64,000 bases of DNA from Taudactylus pleione (GCA_031769625.1 JAUIMM010001418.1:434001-498000); one strand, 5' to 3'. Shown: positions 33,512 to 45,898, counted from the stretch's first letter. Made by a program: numbers and translations. The notes: generated by a model from the letters alone, not told the origin.

Positions 33512-33671
33512 GGATCCAAAACCCGCGAGACTCGGAAGGCGGGATGATGACGTTTTGCCTCGATTTCAGATCCGAGTCAGGCGGGAAAAGTCGAGCCTGA
33601 CTCGGATCGGACTCGGATCGGGGGGGCTCGGGGGGGTTCGGATTTCAGAAATCCGAACCCGCTCACCCCTA

Positions 33672-33755
33672 ATATATATATATATAATGTGTGGGTAACG
33701 CACCAGAGGACACTCTGAGGCTGATCTGTACACAGGTAATAGACATCTGCTCTAT
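33672..33755. repeat. Diverged host minisatellite unit right of element C
   Basis: A short (TA)n is followed by TGTGTGGGTAACGCACCAG, GAGGACACTCTGAGGCTGAT and ACACAGGTAATAGACATC, a degraded unit. This marks the right edge of the minisatellite/hAT cluster. Confidence 0.75.
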
Positions 33756-34602
33756 AAGTGAATATTGGGGGCGCTCACAACATGATACAATTTAATCCGG
33801 ATGACAAAATGCTACATAATGATAACAATAATGTCATTGCTTTCGAAGTGCAGAATTTACTCTATGTTATTAATAAGCAATGACAAACTTCCAATAGTAC
33901 ATATGGGGTGCACAGAATTACCGGAGTCCCAATCACAGCTCCAGTGCAGGGACATAACATAACTTACATATAGATTACAGACAGAGGAAAGATTGACGCT
34001 GATCCTGAGGTGCACGCAGAGGCGGCCACGTCTGCGACGTTACGCTAATGACACTGCAAAGCCCTTTCCTGTCCTGTGTATGAATGTGCAAGGGCTGAGA
34101 CATGCACTCGTAGCATCTATATACGCAGCACTGCGGTCTGCTGTGTAACGACACAACTATCGTATGCACCATTGCTGGCGTAGTTTCTCTGTCCGCGTAT
34201 GGCCTCCTGTGGGAGAGTTTCTGTACGCAGCCACTTTCAGCGACAGCAGCACTCGCCTATAATACGCTATCTCTGCGAGCATCTATTTGCCCCCACCCCC
34301 AGTCGCCATTCAGGACCGCCTCATACATTACTATACAGTTCTCCCTGCGTGCACGTGAATCTGCGACTTTGTATGCATACCATTGGGACACATATACGCA
34401 TTCCAAATAGTAGGGGATTTCTGTACAAGTTGTATGAAAAATCGCTCACCTCAATGTACATCGCCATTGCGTGCGTCAGGTCCATTGTCTACGCCTAGAC
34501 TGAGGAGAGTAACTTTCGCCATATTTTTCACATAGATGTCTTATTCCAGAAACCCTGTCCCTGTACCCAGTGATTACTGTGACAGATATAGTTACCCTAA
34601 AG
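33756..34602. other. Unrecognised DNA
   Basis: About 850 bp of mixed-composition sequence. I see no conserved protein motif, RNA gene, terminal repeat or tandem structure. Open frames here are short and lack codon-level support. Confidence 0.5.
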
Positions 34603-34610
34603 CAGAGGTG

Positions 34611-34879
34611 CAGGGATGGCCATCAACCATCGATGGTATATCACTTAGGGTTGATAGTTTTGCCATCAACGGTGGAGATCTGATGGTTTTCCAATGGCAG
34701 AGGTGCAGTGATGGGTTATTATTAGCTGGCTTAGGGTCATGGTGCTTAGTTCTACCACACATGCGTCACTGAGCCCCGACCCCTTCCCACCACCCATTTG
34801 CAGCAGTAGCAAGGATGTCCATTGATGATTTCATGCCATCGATGCTAAGTATTGATGGCACCATTGATGGCCATTCCTA
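34611..34879. mobile_element. hAT-type MITE with perfect 8-bp target duplication
   Basis: The element begins CAGGGATGGCCATCAA and ends TTGATGGCCATTCCTA, so the ends are inverted repeats with few mismatches. It is flanked by identical 8-bp CAGAGGTG at 34603-34610 and 34880-34887. An 8-bp duplication with a CAGGG/TAGG-type end is diagnostic of hAT elements. The 269-bp interior contains several more ATCGATGG/CCATCGAT-type inverted motifs and no coding sequence. Its ends differ from those of elements A-E, so a different hAT source mobilised it. Confidence 0.88.
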
Positions 34880-34887
34880 CAGAGGTG

Positions 34888-35517
34888 GTGACTGATGGGG
34901 TGATTATGAGTCGCCCAAAATTTTCCATCTTGAGCTGCACTGCACCTGCGTCCCAATTAGTTACCGATGAGGGACGCAGATCAAAATTGCATGGAGATCC
35001 ACGCCCTTTCCATGGGAGTCTCTGGCCGGTAGCTGGGAGGTGGCTAACAGACGGTTGTGGTTCAGTGTCAGCGACTGCATCTATAGAGCGCAGTTGCACT
35101 GACAATGGCGGCCATGGTCCCTCCGACATTCTACTCCTGCCACAGGCAGGTGTTATATTCGAAGGTGTGGCCGATGATCCGCAAATAGTGCGTCTTTGTA
35201 CGCACATTGGCAGATTCATGCCATTGCTGGTGGGCATCTCAATAGGACGCCCAAAGGCTGCGGCATTAACATAATGCAACAGCTTCCACCTCTGAATTCA
35301 CCCCCCCCCGTCATGATTGTCACATAGGCATGCCCTTTTTTTGAATAACATTACACCCTGGCCCTGTAGCTTACTGCATATGGGGAAGTTCTTGTTCTAT
35401 CTACAGTACATGTGTTTCCTGTGTGTGGATGTATTGTAGAAGCCTAGAAGTTCTAGTAATAATTCTAGTAACGTTTCCTTGTTATCTCTGTTTTTATTAG
35501 TAATTTTACTATTGACC
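34888..35517. other. Unrecognised DNA with overlapping open frames on both strands
   Basis: Frames of ~140 codons are open on both strands between ~34850 and 35280, but neither resembles a known family to me and both run into the MITE. I do not call a gene. A CCCCCCCC run is at ~35300. Confidence 0.4.
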
Positions 35518-35520
35518 TAA

Positions 35521-36055
35521 GGGCCTGATTCACTGAGCCCTCGCAAGCGGGTCGATGTTGGCCCAGTGCGCATGCGCACGAGGGAGCCGGCTCCGTCGTG
35601 CGCATGTGCGAGACCCGGATAGCGACGGCCAAGCCGTCGCTCCGGGTCTCGCTACGAAGGAGGCGTGCTGTCGATGGTGAGTGACAGCACGCTCCCTTTG
35701 GTGGGCGGGCCGGGGGCGTGGCTGCCCAGATGGAGGCGTTCCCATGGGAACGCCTACCGTCTGGGGCCGGCCCCACTGACATCACAAGCGATGTCAGTAC
35801 GAGTGCTCTCGGCTCTGATAGAGCCGAAAGCACTCCAGGGCTTGCGGCAACGAGATCCTACCACAAGGGTCTCGTCGCAAGCCCGATGGTCGCGATGGAC
35901 TTGACCATCGCGACCATCTTTTTGGTCGATAGCTATAGCTGTGGGTGGTCACCCACAGCTATGCGAGGGGCCAGGAGGCTGCTCAAAGAAAACACAGGGA
36001 CGGCCCTGATTCAGAGCGAGCGCTCTGTCAGAGCGTCCGGCTCTGAATCAGGGCC
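35521..36055. mobile_element. Multi-hairpin MITE, family 1, copy 2
   Basis: Ends GGGCCTGATTC and GAATCAGGGCC are flanked by a 3-bp duplication TAA (35518-35520, 36056-36058). The 535-bp interior repeats the hairpin series of copy 1, including the 20-bp palindrome at 35735-35754 and a CTGTGGGTGGTCACCCACAG stem. A perfect TGCGCATGCGCA palindrome (NRF1-type site) is at 35567-35578. There is no coding capacity. Confidence 0.88.
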
Positions 36056-36058
36056 TAA

Positions 36059-37364
36059 GTGCAGTCATTACTGAACCCTTTAGTGAGCCGGCTCCAATCA
36101 CATAGCTACGTATCTCCACACCCAGGAAGGAATGTTTAATCAGTAACACTGCTGGATGAAGTCAGTGCGGTGTACATTGTTCCTTGATATCAGGACGACA
36201 TTGGCTTTCACTACACAAGGAAAAAACTAGAATGAATTCACTGAAGTGTAAATACCAGAGTGTAAGTCTATGTATTAGCCATAACCACACCCCTGAAACA
36301 TAGACCACCATCATCCCCCCCTATTGGACATACTGCAAATCACCCCAAACCCTTGTATATAGACTAGTGTCATTGATCTCTTGCAGAAAGATCTCGACCT
36401 GTCTTTCACGATTTGACACACATTGTTCTGTGTGTGTACGCACGATGAATGATTTATCATCACTTTTCCTGGCCACTCCCCTCCACCATTTTGTGCCAGC
36501 CAACAGAGAGACAGAAGATGCATCGTAAGGTTGTTTGCTGCCAAACGATATATATTGTTAACAATTTGCAGTCATTAACGACCCATCTATATCATTTGAT
36601 CATTTGTACATTCGTATGTATATACACAATATCATTTGTCCGGGAGTGTTCCGGAGTTCAATGGAAATCGTTAACTAAATCGGATTGTTACCTACATCGT
36701 ACCATGTGTACCCACCTTAAGGTCTAGCCAACACTATTGACTTTCAAATATCATATGTTCTATCGCTATCTAGTTCAAAATCATGTTCTATAGGTGCAAT
36801 TCCACAATACAAAAGGACCGTACAATGGACTCAGGAGCGAATCCCCCATATAGAACGGATGCTAACTTAAATCATCTTTCAGAATACAAAACAGAAAAAC
36901 ATACATAATAGTAAACAGTATATAGACAATGCCTATAAATGTAGGAATGTAGAGAGAATCCGCACTGATCCTTGTTAGTTGTTTTGTTCTATTCACCTTT
37001 CCTCTTAATTCTTATACCTGGTGGGAATATTCACCAATTTGTAAACATATTGATCTTTCCGTAATTCTTGGGAAAAAAAATGGTGTTACTGTACCCTGCT
37101 CACAACATGAATACTGGTTATTAATTGTGAGACTGGAGGGTGCACTCTTTGGTGAATAGGGAAAGACAGGGGGGGGAGCTGGGCTCTATTGGTGTTTGTA
37201 TTACAATAGCATCATAATTGATAAAAAATAACTTTTAGTTGCAAATTTAAAAAAAATATATATATCATTATTATTCATCACATAACTAATTAAAATAAAG
37301 AAATGGTGTATAAAGTATGAAAAGTGTATGGTTAAAAAATCCTGATTTGATTGCTGGATCATTT
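36059..37364. other. Unrecognised DNA; possible MITE end near 36712
   Basis: No gene or RNA is apparent in ~1.3 kb. A stretch ending GTACCATGTGTACCCACCTTAA (~36690-36720) resembles a terminal repeat, with a weakly similar inverted GTGTACGCACGATG near 36435. The pairing is too poor to define an element. The remainder is AT-rich. Confidence 0.4.
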
Positions 37365-40300
37365 ATGCTGGGCATACACTATACATTATCTGTCACATAT
37401 CTGTCCTATATGGCTGGTTACTAATGCTGGGCATACACTATACATTACCTGTCACATATCTGTCCTATATGGCTGGTTACTAATGCTGGGCATACACTAT
37501 ACATTATCTGTCACATATCTGTCCTATCTGGCTGGTGACTAATGCTGGGCGCACACTATACATTATCTGTCACATATCTGTCCTATCTGGCTGGTTACTA
37601 ATGCTGGGTGTACACTATACATTATCTGTCACATATCTGTCCTATCTGGCTGGTTACTAATGCTGGGCGTACACTCTACATTATCTGTCACATATCTGTC
37701 CTATCTGGCCGGCTACTAATGCTGGGCATACACTATACATTATCTGTCACAGATCTGTCCTATCTGGCCGGTTACTAATGCTGGGCATACAATATACATT
37801 ATCTGTCACATATCTGTCCTATCTGGCTGGTTACTAATGCTGGGCATACACTATACATTTATCTGTCACATCTCTGTCCTATCTGGCTGGTTACTAATGC
37901 TGGGCATACACTATACATTATCTGTCACATCTCTGTCCTATCTGGCTGGTTACTAATGCTGGGCGTACACTTTACATTATCTGTCACATATCTGTCCTAT
38001 ATGGCTGGTTACTAATGCTCGGCGTACACTATACATTATCTGTCACATATCTGTCCTATCTGGCTGGTTACTAATGCTGGGTGTACACTATACATTATCT
38101 GTCACATATCTGTCCTATCTGGCTGGTTACTAATGCTGGGCGTACACTATACATTATCTGTCACATATCTGTCCTATCTGGCTGGTTACTAATGCTGGGC
38201 GTACACTATACATTATCTGTCACATCTCTGTCCTATCTGGCTGGTTACTAATGCTGGGCGTACACTATACATTATCTGTTACATATCTGTCCTATCTGGC
38301 TGGTTACTAATGCTGGGCGTACACTATACATTATCTGTCACATATGTGTCCTATCTGGCTGGTTACTAATGCTGGGCGTACACTATACATCATCTGTCAC
38401 ATATCTGTCCTATCTGGCTGGTTACTAATGCTGGGTGTACACTATACATTATCTGTAACATATGTGTCCTATCTGGCTGGTTACTAATGCTGGGCGTACA
38501 CTATACATTATCTGTCACATATCTGTCCTATCTGGCTGGTTACTAATGCTGGGCGTACACTGTACATTATCTGTCACATATCTGTCCTATCTGGCTGGTT
38601 ACTAATGCTGGGAGTACACTATACATTATCTGTCACATATCTGTCCTATCTGGCTGGTTACTAATGCTGGGAGTACACTATACATTATCTGTCACATATC
38701 TGTCCTATCTGGCTGGTTACTAATGCTGGGCGTACACTATACATTATCTGTCACATATCTGTCCTATCTGGCTGGTTACTAATGCTGGGCATACACTATA
38801 CATTATCTGTCACATCTCTGTCCTATCTGGCTGGTTACTAATGCTGGGCATACACTATACATTATCTGTCACATATCTGTCCTATCTGGCTGGTTACTAA
38901 TGCTGGGCATACACTATACATTATCTGTCACATATCTGTCCTATCTGGCTGGTTACTAATGCTGGGCATACACTATACATTATCTGTCACATCTCTGTCC
39001 TATCTGGCTGGTTACTAATGCTGGGCATACACTATACATTATCTGTCACATATCTGTCCTATCTGGCTGGTTACTAATGCTGGGCGTACACTATACATTA
39101 TCTGTCACATATCTGTCCTATCTGGCTGGTTACTAATGCTGGGCGTACACTATACATTATCTGTCACATATCTGTCCTATCTGTCCGGTTACTAATGCTG
39201 GGCATACACTATACATTATCTGTCACATATCTGTCCTATCTGACTGGTTACTAATGCTGGGCGTACACTATACATTATCTGTCACATATCTGTCCTATCT
39301 GGCTGGTTACTAATGCTGGGCATACACTATACATTATCTGTCACATATCTGTCCTATCTGGCTGGTGACTAATGCTGGGCGTACACTATACATTATCTGT
39401 CACATATCTGTCCTATCTGTCTGGCTACTAATGCTGGGCGTACACTATACATTATCTGTCACATATCTGTCCTATCTGGCTGGTGACTAATGCTGGGCGT
39501 ACACTATACATTATCTGTCACATATCTGTCCTATCTGTCTGGCTACTAATGCTGGGCGTACACTATACATTATCTGTCACATATCTGTCCTATCTGGCTG
39601 GTTACTAATGCTGGGCGTACACTATACATTATCTGTCACATATCTGTCCTATCTGTCCGGTTACTAATGCTGGGCATACACTATACATTATCTGTCACAT
39701 ATCTGTCCTATCTGGCTGGTTACTAATGCTGGGCGTACACTATACATTATCTGTCACATATCTGTCCTATCTGTCTGGTTACTAATGCTGGGCGTACACT
39801 ATACATCATCTGTCACATATCTTTCCTATCTGGCTGGTTACTAATGCTGGGCGTACACTATACATTATCTGTCACATATCTGTCCTATCTGTCTGGTTAC
39901 TAATGCTGGGCGTACACTATACATCATCTGTCACATATCTGTCCTATCTGGCTGGTTACTAATGCTGGGCGTACACTATACATTATCTGTCACATATCTG
40001 TCCTATCAGTCCGGTTACTAATGCTGGGCATACACTATACATTATCTGTCACATATCTGTCCTATCTGGCTGGTTACTAATGCTGGGCCTACACTATACA
40101 TTATCTGTCACATATCTGTCCTATCTGGCTGGTTACTAATGCTGGGCGTACACTATACATTATCTGTCACATATCTGACCTATCTGGCTGGTTACTAATG
40201 CTGGGTGTACACTATACATTATCTGTCACATATCTGTCCTATCTGGCTGGTTACTAATGCTGGGCGTACACTATACATTATCTGTCACATATCTGTCCTA

Positions 40301-42969
40301 TCTGGCTGGTTACTAATGCTGGGCGTACACTATACATTATCAGTCACATATCTGTCCTATCTGGCCGTACACTATACATTATCTGTCACATATCTGTCCT
40401 ATCTGGCTGGTTACTAATGCTGGGCGTACACTATACATTATCTGTCACATATCTGTCCTATCTGGCTGGTTACTAATGCTGGGCGTACACTATACATTAT
40501 CTGTCACATATCTGTCCTATCTGTCGGGTTACTAATGCTGGGCCTACACTATACATTATCTGTCACATATCTGTCCTATCTGGCTGGTTACTAATGCTGG
40601 GCGTACACTATACATTATCTGTCACATATCTGTCCTATCTGGCTGGTTACTAATGCTGGGTGTACACTATACATTATCTGTCACATATCTGTCCTATCTG
40701 GCTGGTTACTAATGCTGGGCGTACACTATACATTATCTGTCACATATCTGTCCTATCTGGCTGGTTACTAATGCTGGGCGTACACTATACATTATCTGTC
40801 ACATATCGGTCCTATCTGGCTGGTTACTAATGCTGGGCGTACACTATACATTATCTGTCACATATCTGTCCTATCTGGCTGGTTACTAATGCTGGGCGTA
40901 CACTATACATTATCTGTCACATATCTGTCCTATCTGGCTGGTTACTAATGCTGGGCGTACACTATACATTATCTGTCACATATCTGTCCTATCTGGCTGG
41001 TTACTAATGCTGGGCCTACACTATACATTATCTGTCACATATCTGTCCTATCTGGCTGGTTACTAATGCTGGGCGTACACTATACATTATCTGTCACATA
41101 TCTGTCCTATCTGGCTGGTTACTAATGCTGGGCGTACACTATACATTATCTGTCACATATCTGTCCTATCTGGCTGGTTACTAATGCTGGGCGTACACTA
41201 TACATTATCTGTCACATATCTGTCCTATCTGGCTGGCTACTAATGCTGGGCATCCACTATACATTATCTGTCACATATCTGTCCTATCTGGCTGGTTACT
41301 AATGCTGGGCGTACACTATACATTATCTGTCACATATCTGTCCTATCTGGCTGGTTACTAATGCTGGGCGTACACTATACATTATCAGGCACATATCTGT
41401 CCTATCTGGCCGTACACTATACATTATCTGTCACATATCTGTCCTATCTGGCTGGTTACTAATGCTGGGCGTACACTATACATTATCTGTCACATATCTG
41501 TCCTATCTGGCTGGTTACTAATGCTGGGCGTACACTATACATTATCTGTCACATATCTGTCCTATCTGTCCGGTTACTAATGCTGGGCCTACACTATACA
41601 TTATCTGTCACATATCTGTCCTATCTGGCTGGTTACTAATGCTGGGCGTACACTATACATTATCTGTCACATATCTGTCCTATCTGGCTGGTTACTAATG
41701 CTGGGAGTACACTATACATTATCTGTCACATCTCTGTCCTATCTGGCTGGTTACTAATGCTGGGTATACACTATACATTATCTGTCACATATCTGTCCTA
41801 TCTGGCTGGTTACTAATGCTGGGTGTACACTATACATTATCTGTCACATATCTGTCCTATCTGGCTGGTTACTAATGCTGGGCGTACACTATACATTATC
41901 TGTCACATATCTGTCCTATCTGGCTGGTTACTAATGCTGGGCATACAATATACATTATCTGTCACATATCTGTCCTATCTGGCTGGTTACTAATGCTGGG
42001 TATACACTATACATTATCAGTCACATATCTGTCCTATCTGGCCGTACACTATACATTATCTGTCACATATCTGTCCTATCTGGCTGGTTACTAATGCTGG
42101 GCGTACACTATACATTATCTGTCACATATCTGTCCTATCTGGCTGGTTACTAATGCTGGGCGTACACTATACATTATCTGTCACATATCTGTCCTATCTG
42201 TCCGGTTACTAATGCTGGGCCTACACTATACATTATCTGTCACATATCTGTCCTATCTGGCTGGTTACTAATGCTGGGCGTACACTATACATTATCTGTC
42301 ACATATCTGTCCTATCTGGCTGGTTACTAATGCTGGGAGTACACTATACATTATCTGTCACATCTCTGTCCTATCTGGCTGGTTACTAATGCTGTGTATA
42401 CACTATACATTATCTGTCACATATCTGTCCTATCTGGCTGGTTACTAATGCTGGGTGTACACTATACATTATCTGTCACATATCTGTCCTATCTGGCTGG
42501 TTACTAATGCTGGGCGTACACTATACATTATCTGTCACATATCTGTCCTATCTGGCTGGTTACTAATGCTGGGCATACACTATACATTATCTGTCACATA
42601 TCTGTCCTATCTGGCTGGTTACTAATGCTGGGCGTACACTATACATTATCTGTCACATATCTGTCCTATCTGGCTGGTTACTAATGCTGGGCGTACACTA
42701 TACAATTATCTGTCACATATCTGTCCTATCTGGCTGGTTACTAATGCTGGGCGTACACTATACATTATCTGTCACATATCTGTCCTATCTGGCTGGTTAC
42801 TAATGCTGGGCGTACACTATACATTATCTGTCACATATCTGTCCTATCTGGCTGGTTACTAATGCTGGGCATACACTATACATTATCTGTCACATATCTG
42901 TCCTATCTGGCTGGTTACTAATGCTGGGCATACACTATACATTATCTGTCACATATCTGTCCTATCTGA
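37365..42969. repeat. 59-bp satellite array (~95 units)
   Basis: The head-to-tail unit consensus has TGCTGGGCGTACACTATACA, TTATCTGTCACATATCTGTC and CTATCTGGCTGGTTACTAA (59 bp). The main variants are GGCA/GGCG/GGTG before TACAC, and CATATC against CATCTC. A shortened unit with a fused CTGGCCGTACACT junction occurs near 40365, 41410 and 42040, showing multi-unit duplications. The array is complete in the window, with unique DNA on both sides. It has no coding meaning. Confidence 0.97.
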
Positions 42970-43271
42970 TTTGTATATTTACTCTGAGTTGAGTGAATCT
43001 CAGGGTGTGTTAATCTGCTTGTTCACTTGTTCTGAGACTCAAGTTTTGCTATTTCCCAGAGCAAAGCAGATATTCTGTATCATAAATCAGTAGCAGCGTT
43101 TGTTACAAACAATATTTGTTACAATGTGATTGTTCTTTATATAGTGGATATTCCATCTGCATAGAGATATTTTTTCATCAGTAATTTATATCTTATCTAT
43201 ATTGTTAGAGTCTGTTAGACAGATGGTTATTAGTAAAGTTGATTTCACCATCTGTTTAGAGTCCGTTCACT
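42970..43271. other. Unrecognised spacer
   Basis: About 300 bp of AT-rich DNA between the 59-bp satellite and a MITE. No recognisable feature beyond imperfect short inverted motifs (CCCAGAGCAAAGCAG and similar). Confidence 0.5.
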
Positions 43272-43428
43272 GGGGCTGATTCAGACCCGCTCGCGAGCGC
43301 ACAGCGCTCGTTAGCGGATCGATGGTCCCCCACAGCTTAGCGAGGGACCAGGATGCTGTGCAAAAACAAAATGCCGCCCTGATTCAGAGCGAGTGCTCTG
43401 AAAGAGCGTCTGGCTCTGAATCAGGCCC
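43272..43428. mobile_element. Multi-hairpin MITE, family 1, copy 3 (internally deleted)
   Basis: It starts GGGGCTGATTCAGACCCGCT and ends TCTGAATCAGGCCC, the same termini as the ~535-bp copies, but is only 157 bp. Most of the internal hairpins are gone, leaving the outer stem, a CGAGCGC...GCGCTCG stem and the AGAGCGAGTGCTCT stem. Flanks ACT and TCT would be a 3-bp duplication with one mismatch. Confidence 0.8.
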
Positions 43429-43431
43429 TCT

Positions 43432-44100
43432 GTTACATATATCCATATACAGTTAACCCTGTGTTGTGACAGTCCATTATTTATGCTAACAATACTGGAT
43501 CAGAACCTCTATACACACCTTCCTATACCTCCTAATATCCTTCCTATACCTTCTAAGGATGACGCTAATTTGCATACGCAGTCATACCGTAAATAAAGAC
43601 TTAGACGTGGAATCTGTGGTTCCAAAGCACAAGTGTTATTCAGGTAAAAGTTCAGACAGTTACACGCAATAGATCCATGCACAATTTAGGTGCAAAAGGA
43701 AATCATACAGGCCCAAGTACAGTATACATACGCAGCGCTTCCGGACCCAGAGATAGGCATCAGCAAGAGACCCCTCGTCATACAGCATTCAGCACGAAGA
43801 CTAAAAACCAGCGTTCGAGCACACATATTTATACCCCCCCAGAATAAACAGGACAATAGGGAAGTTTGTTACTGATGTCATTGGTTCCCAGGGGAGAAGC
43901 ATCTGTTACAGCACATTTAACAGGCTGGTTCAAACAGACTCTCCCTGCCTCTAACAGCTGGGGATCTTTCCCTTCCCGCCCCCTGCAACATCCTAACAGT
44001 TGTTCAGGAAATATACATTTTGTTGCTTGTAGGCTCTGCGATCCATAACTTGAGTTTGCATGATGTGACCTCCCCACCGATAACACCAGAATACTGTAAA
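43432..44100 (-). mobile_element. Possible LTR-like promoter region (minus strand)
   Basis: Read on the minus strand, this has a GC-rich upstream part (GTTGCAGGGGGCGGGAAGGG), a TATA box TATAAATA (43833-43826), and then ~400 bp resembling an R-U5-like leader. This is the layout of a retroelement LTR, but neither clear TG...CA termini with a target duplication nor any internal coding sequence was found. Treat as tentative. Confidence 0.3.
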
Positions 44101-45298
44101 AAGAATACACATCAGTACAAAACCAAACACGGCTTGCTTAGCATGTATAATACCTTAGTTATCAAATACCTTTATTTCTCAGCATTTAAACTAACTGAAC
44201 CAACCTGAATGATACACTTTAAAGCTTATTGAACCTTATGTGTGAATATGTAATGTGTGGGTATTCAGGGTTTGATATAAGGATACTAGTTAACTTGGGG
44301 CAGATGCGTGCGCATAAAGCTAACAATACAGCGGTTTCATACAAAGTCCTATACATTCGCTAACATGCGACTAGTTAACAGCGCAATTGTGAGTATTAAT
44401 GTGTGTATGTGAAATGATGAAAGATGCAATCGCATGTTGCTGATAGTAATATCGCCACATGTACTAAAGGGTAAGTTTATCTAAAATGACGCTTAGGCGG
44501 CCATTCGCAAAATGGCGTCTTGCGATCTCATTTCCAAAATGGAGTCTTGCGGCCAGTCACAAGATGGCGTCGCTGCGATTAAATTTTAAACTGAACTTGT
44601 CTCAGCCAATTATTCAGCTTCGACAATGCATATTGTACTGTTGTTTAATTATGACATTATGATTGTTGTATAATCACATGCTTATGTCAAATCTAGTCTG
44701 ATGCAATAATATTCTGTGCCTATTGTTTATGATTTATACACACTGTTGGTCACTGCTGTATTTAATATGTATGCCCAATATTAATCTTTATGCAAATTGA
44801 ATTAAGTGAAGTATTTTAGAGTGACTGTAAGCACCAGTCCCGTGCTATCGTCAGAGATGGTAGGCACATATAAGCTTTTTATGCTATATAGTGCTATATC
44901 ATTAAATACATTCATTCCAATTTGTTAGTGGTCTTCAATGTCTGTCTAATAATCTACTCGTCGGCTGGCTTGGTTCTCAATATGTTTGTAACAGACATAT
45001 ACCAGACCTGTATTAACACTGTTCAATATGGGACTGTTAATATCAGCGGTGTGTTCAATATTAATTGGCACAGCAATGCACTTATATCATGCAATATTGA
45101 TTAAGCATTTTTTGACTATATCACTGACAGTCTCTGCCACTTGTGTGAGCAGCACTTATTGCCGCGGCTTTGATGCAGCTCATTCCCAGAGTTAGTATCA
45201 GTGCAGTGTTATAGCATGAAACGGATCTGCTGATACAGTTTATTAAGACAACTCAGTATTGACATGTGCGTCCCTGTGACCCAGCGGTCTCAGGTGCC
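44101..45298. other. AT-rich unrecognised DNA with three YY1-like motifs
   Basis: There is no gene. Around 44508-44575 three similar motifs occur in a row: CAAAATGGCGTCTTGCG, CAAAATGGAGTCTTGCG and CAAGATGGCGTCGCTGCG, each matching the YY1 AAnATGGCG core (the middle one with A for C). The rest shows no structure I can name. Confidence 0.5.
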
Positions 45299-45332
45299 GA
45301 TGCGCGTTTCGCCGGATGTCCGGCTTCCTCAG
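45299..45332 (-). ncRNA. Degenerate hammerhead-ribozyme-like motif
   Basis: On the minus strand, CTGAGGA (matching the CUGANGA core) is followed by a stem GCCGG/CCGGC with loop ACAT, then GAAAC, GCGC and ATC. This is the minimal hammerhead layout reported in Penelope-like elements, with a very short stem III before the UC cleavage site. Two departures are seen: an extra A before stem II, and A instead of G at the short stem III. The 1.2-kb neighbourhood contains a Penelope-like element, which supports the call. Activity is doubtful. Confidence 0.45.
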
Positions 45333-45898
45333 GGCAAGCCGAGTGCTTGGTCTTGCTTAGTTTAAATCTCTGTCCCTTGGCAACTGTTATTAGGGGGCGT
45401 GTATGCCCAATCTGAGATAGCCGCAGTTGATAAGTGTGTATCTCAACTAGCGTTTTGAGATATCGTCGTATTCTTTGGAATAACCTGTTGTATGTTATTA
45501 CAGAAAAGTTATTTAGAAAGTTATTGATTTTTATTTTTATTAATTTCGTATATGTCATTATCTTGTACATAGCTGGTTCCTTGGTGAATAAATATCTTGC
45601 AATAATTAGAATCATAGATAATTAAACTCATATACATACTTTAAACAGATTAATAAAATTATCCACCGATATGTATATTAGGTGAAATTAGGTTTGAACC
45701 CTTTTGCCTCTTAGTATTTATTATAAAATCCAAAATAGTGTGGAATGTAAATACATATAAATACATAAAAAAGGATTAAACCATATTAGCTAAAAATTAA
45801 TGCTGTGTATATAAATGTGTATATTAATTAAGCTACAGCGATGAGCACTAAGTGTGAAAGGGAGCATGTCTTTGGAGAACAATTGGAAAGGTTTACCA
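45333..45898. other. Unrecognised DNA between ribozyme-like motif and PLE palindrome
   Basis: AT-rich. Possibly a decayed, inverted flank of the Penelope-like element, since the ribozyme-like motif is on the opposite strand from the reverse transcriptase. No protein motif is visible. Confidence 0.4.

Larger units (their letters stand above)
27762..33671 (-). mobile_element. hAT element C, full-length ends, nonsense-mutated transposase
   Basis: TAGGGGTGTGCACC at 27762 is the 3' end and CACCCCTA at 33664-33671 is the promoter end. It is 5.91 kb, with ~10 array units. The array-gene junction (TTCTGTGTTTAGCCGCACG before the start codon) is the same deleted type as in A, so A and C share a more recent common ancestor than either does with B or D (inference). 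It lies tail-to-tail with B. Confidence 0.9.

Noticed and set aside
34845..35279. Overlapping 140-144-codon open frames on both strands
   Set aside because: No recognisable domain, they extend into a MITE, and they are equally long on both strands, which argues for chance in a GC-balanced region.
36430..36720. Possible MITE bounded by GTGTACGCACGATG and CATCGTACCATGTGTACCCACC
   Set aside because: The inverted similarity is weak and no target duplication could be identified.
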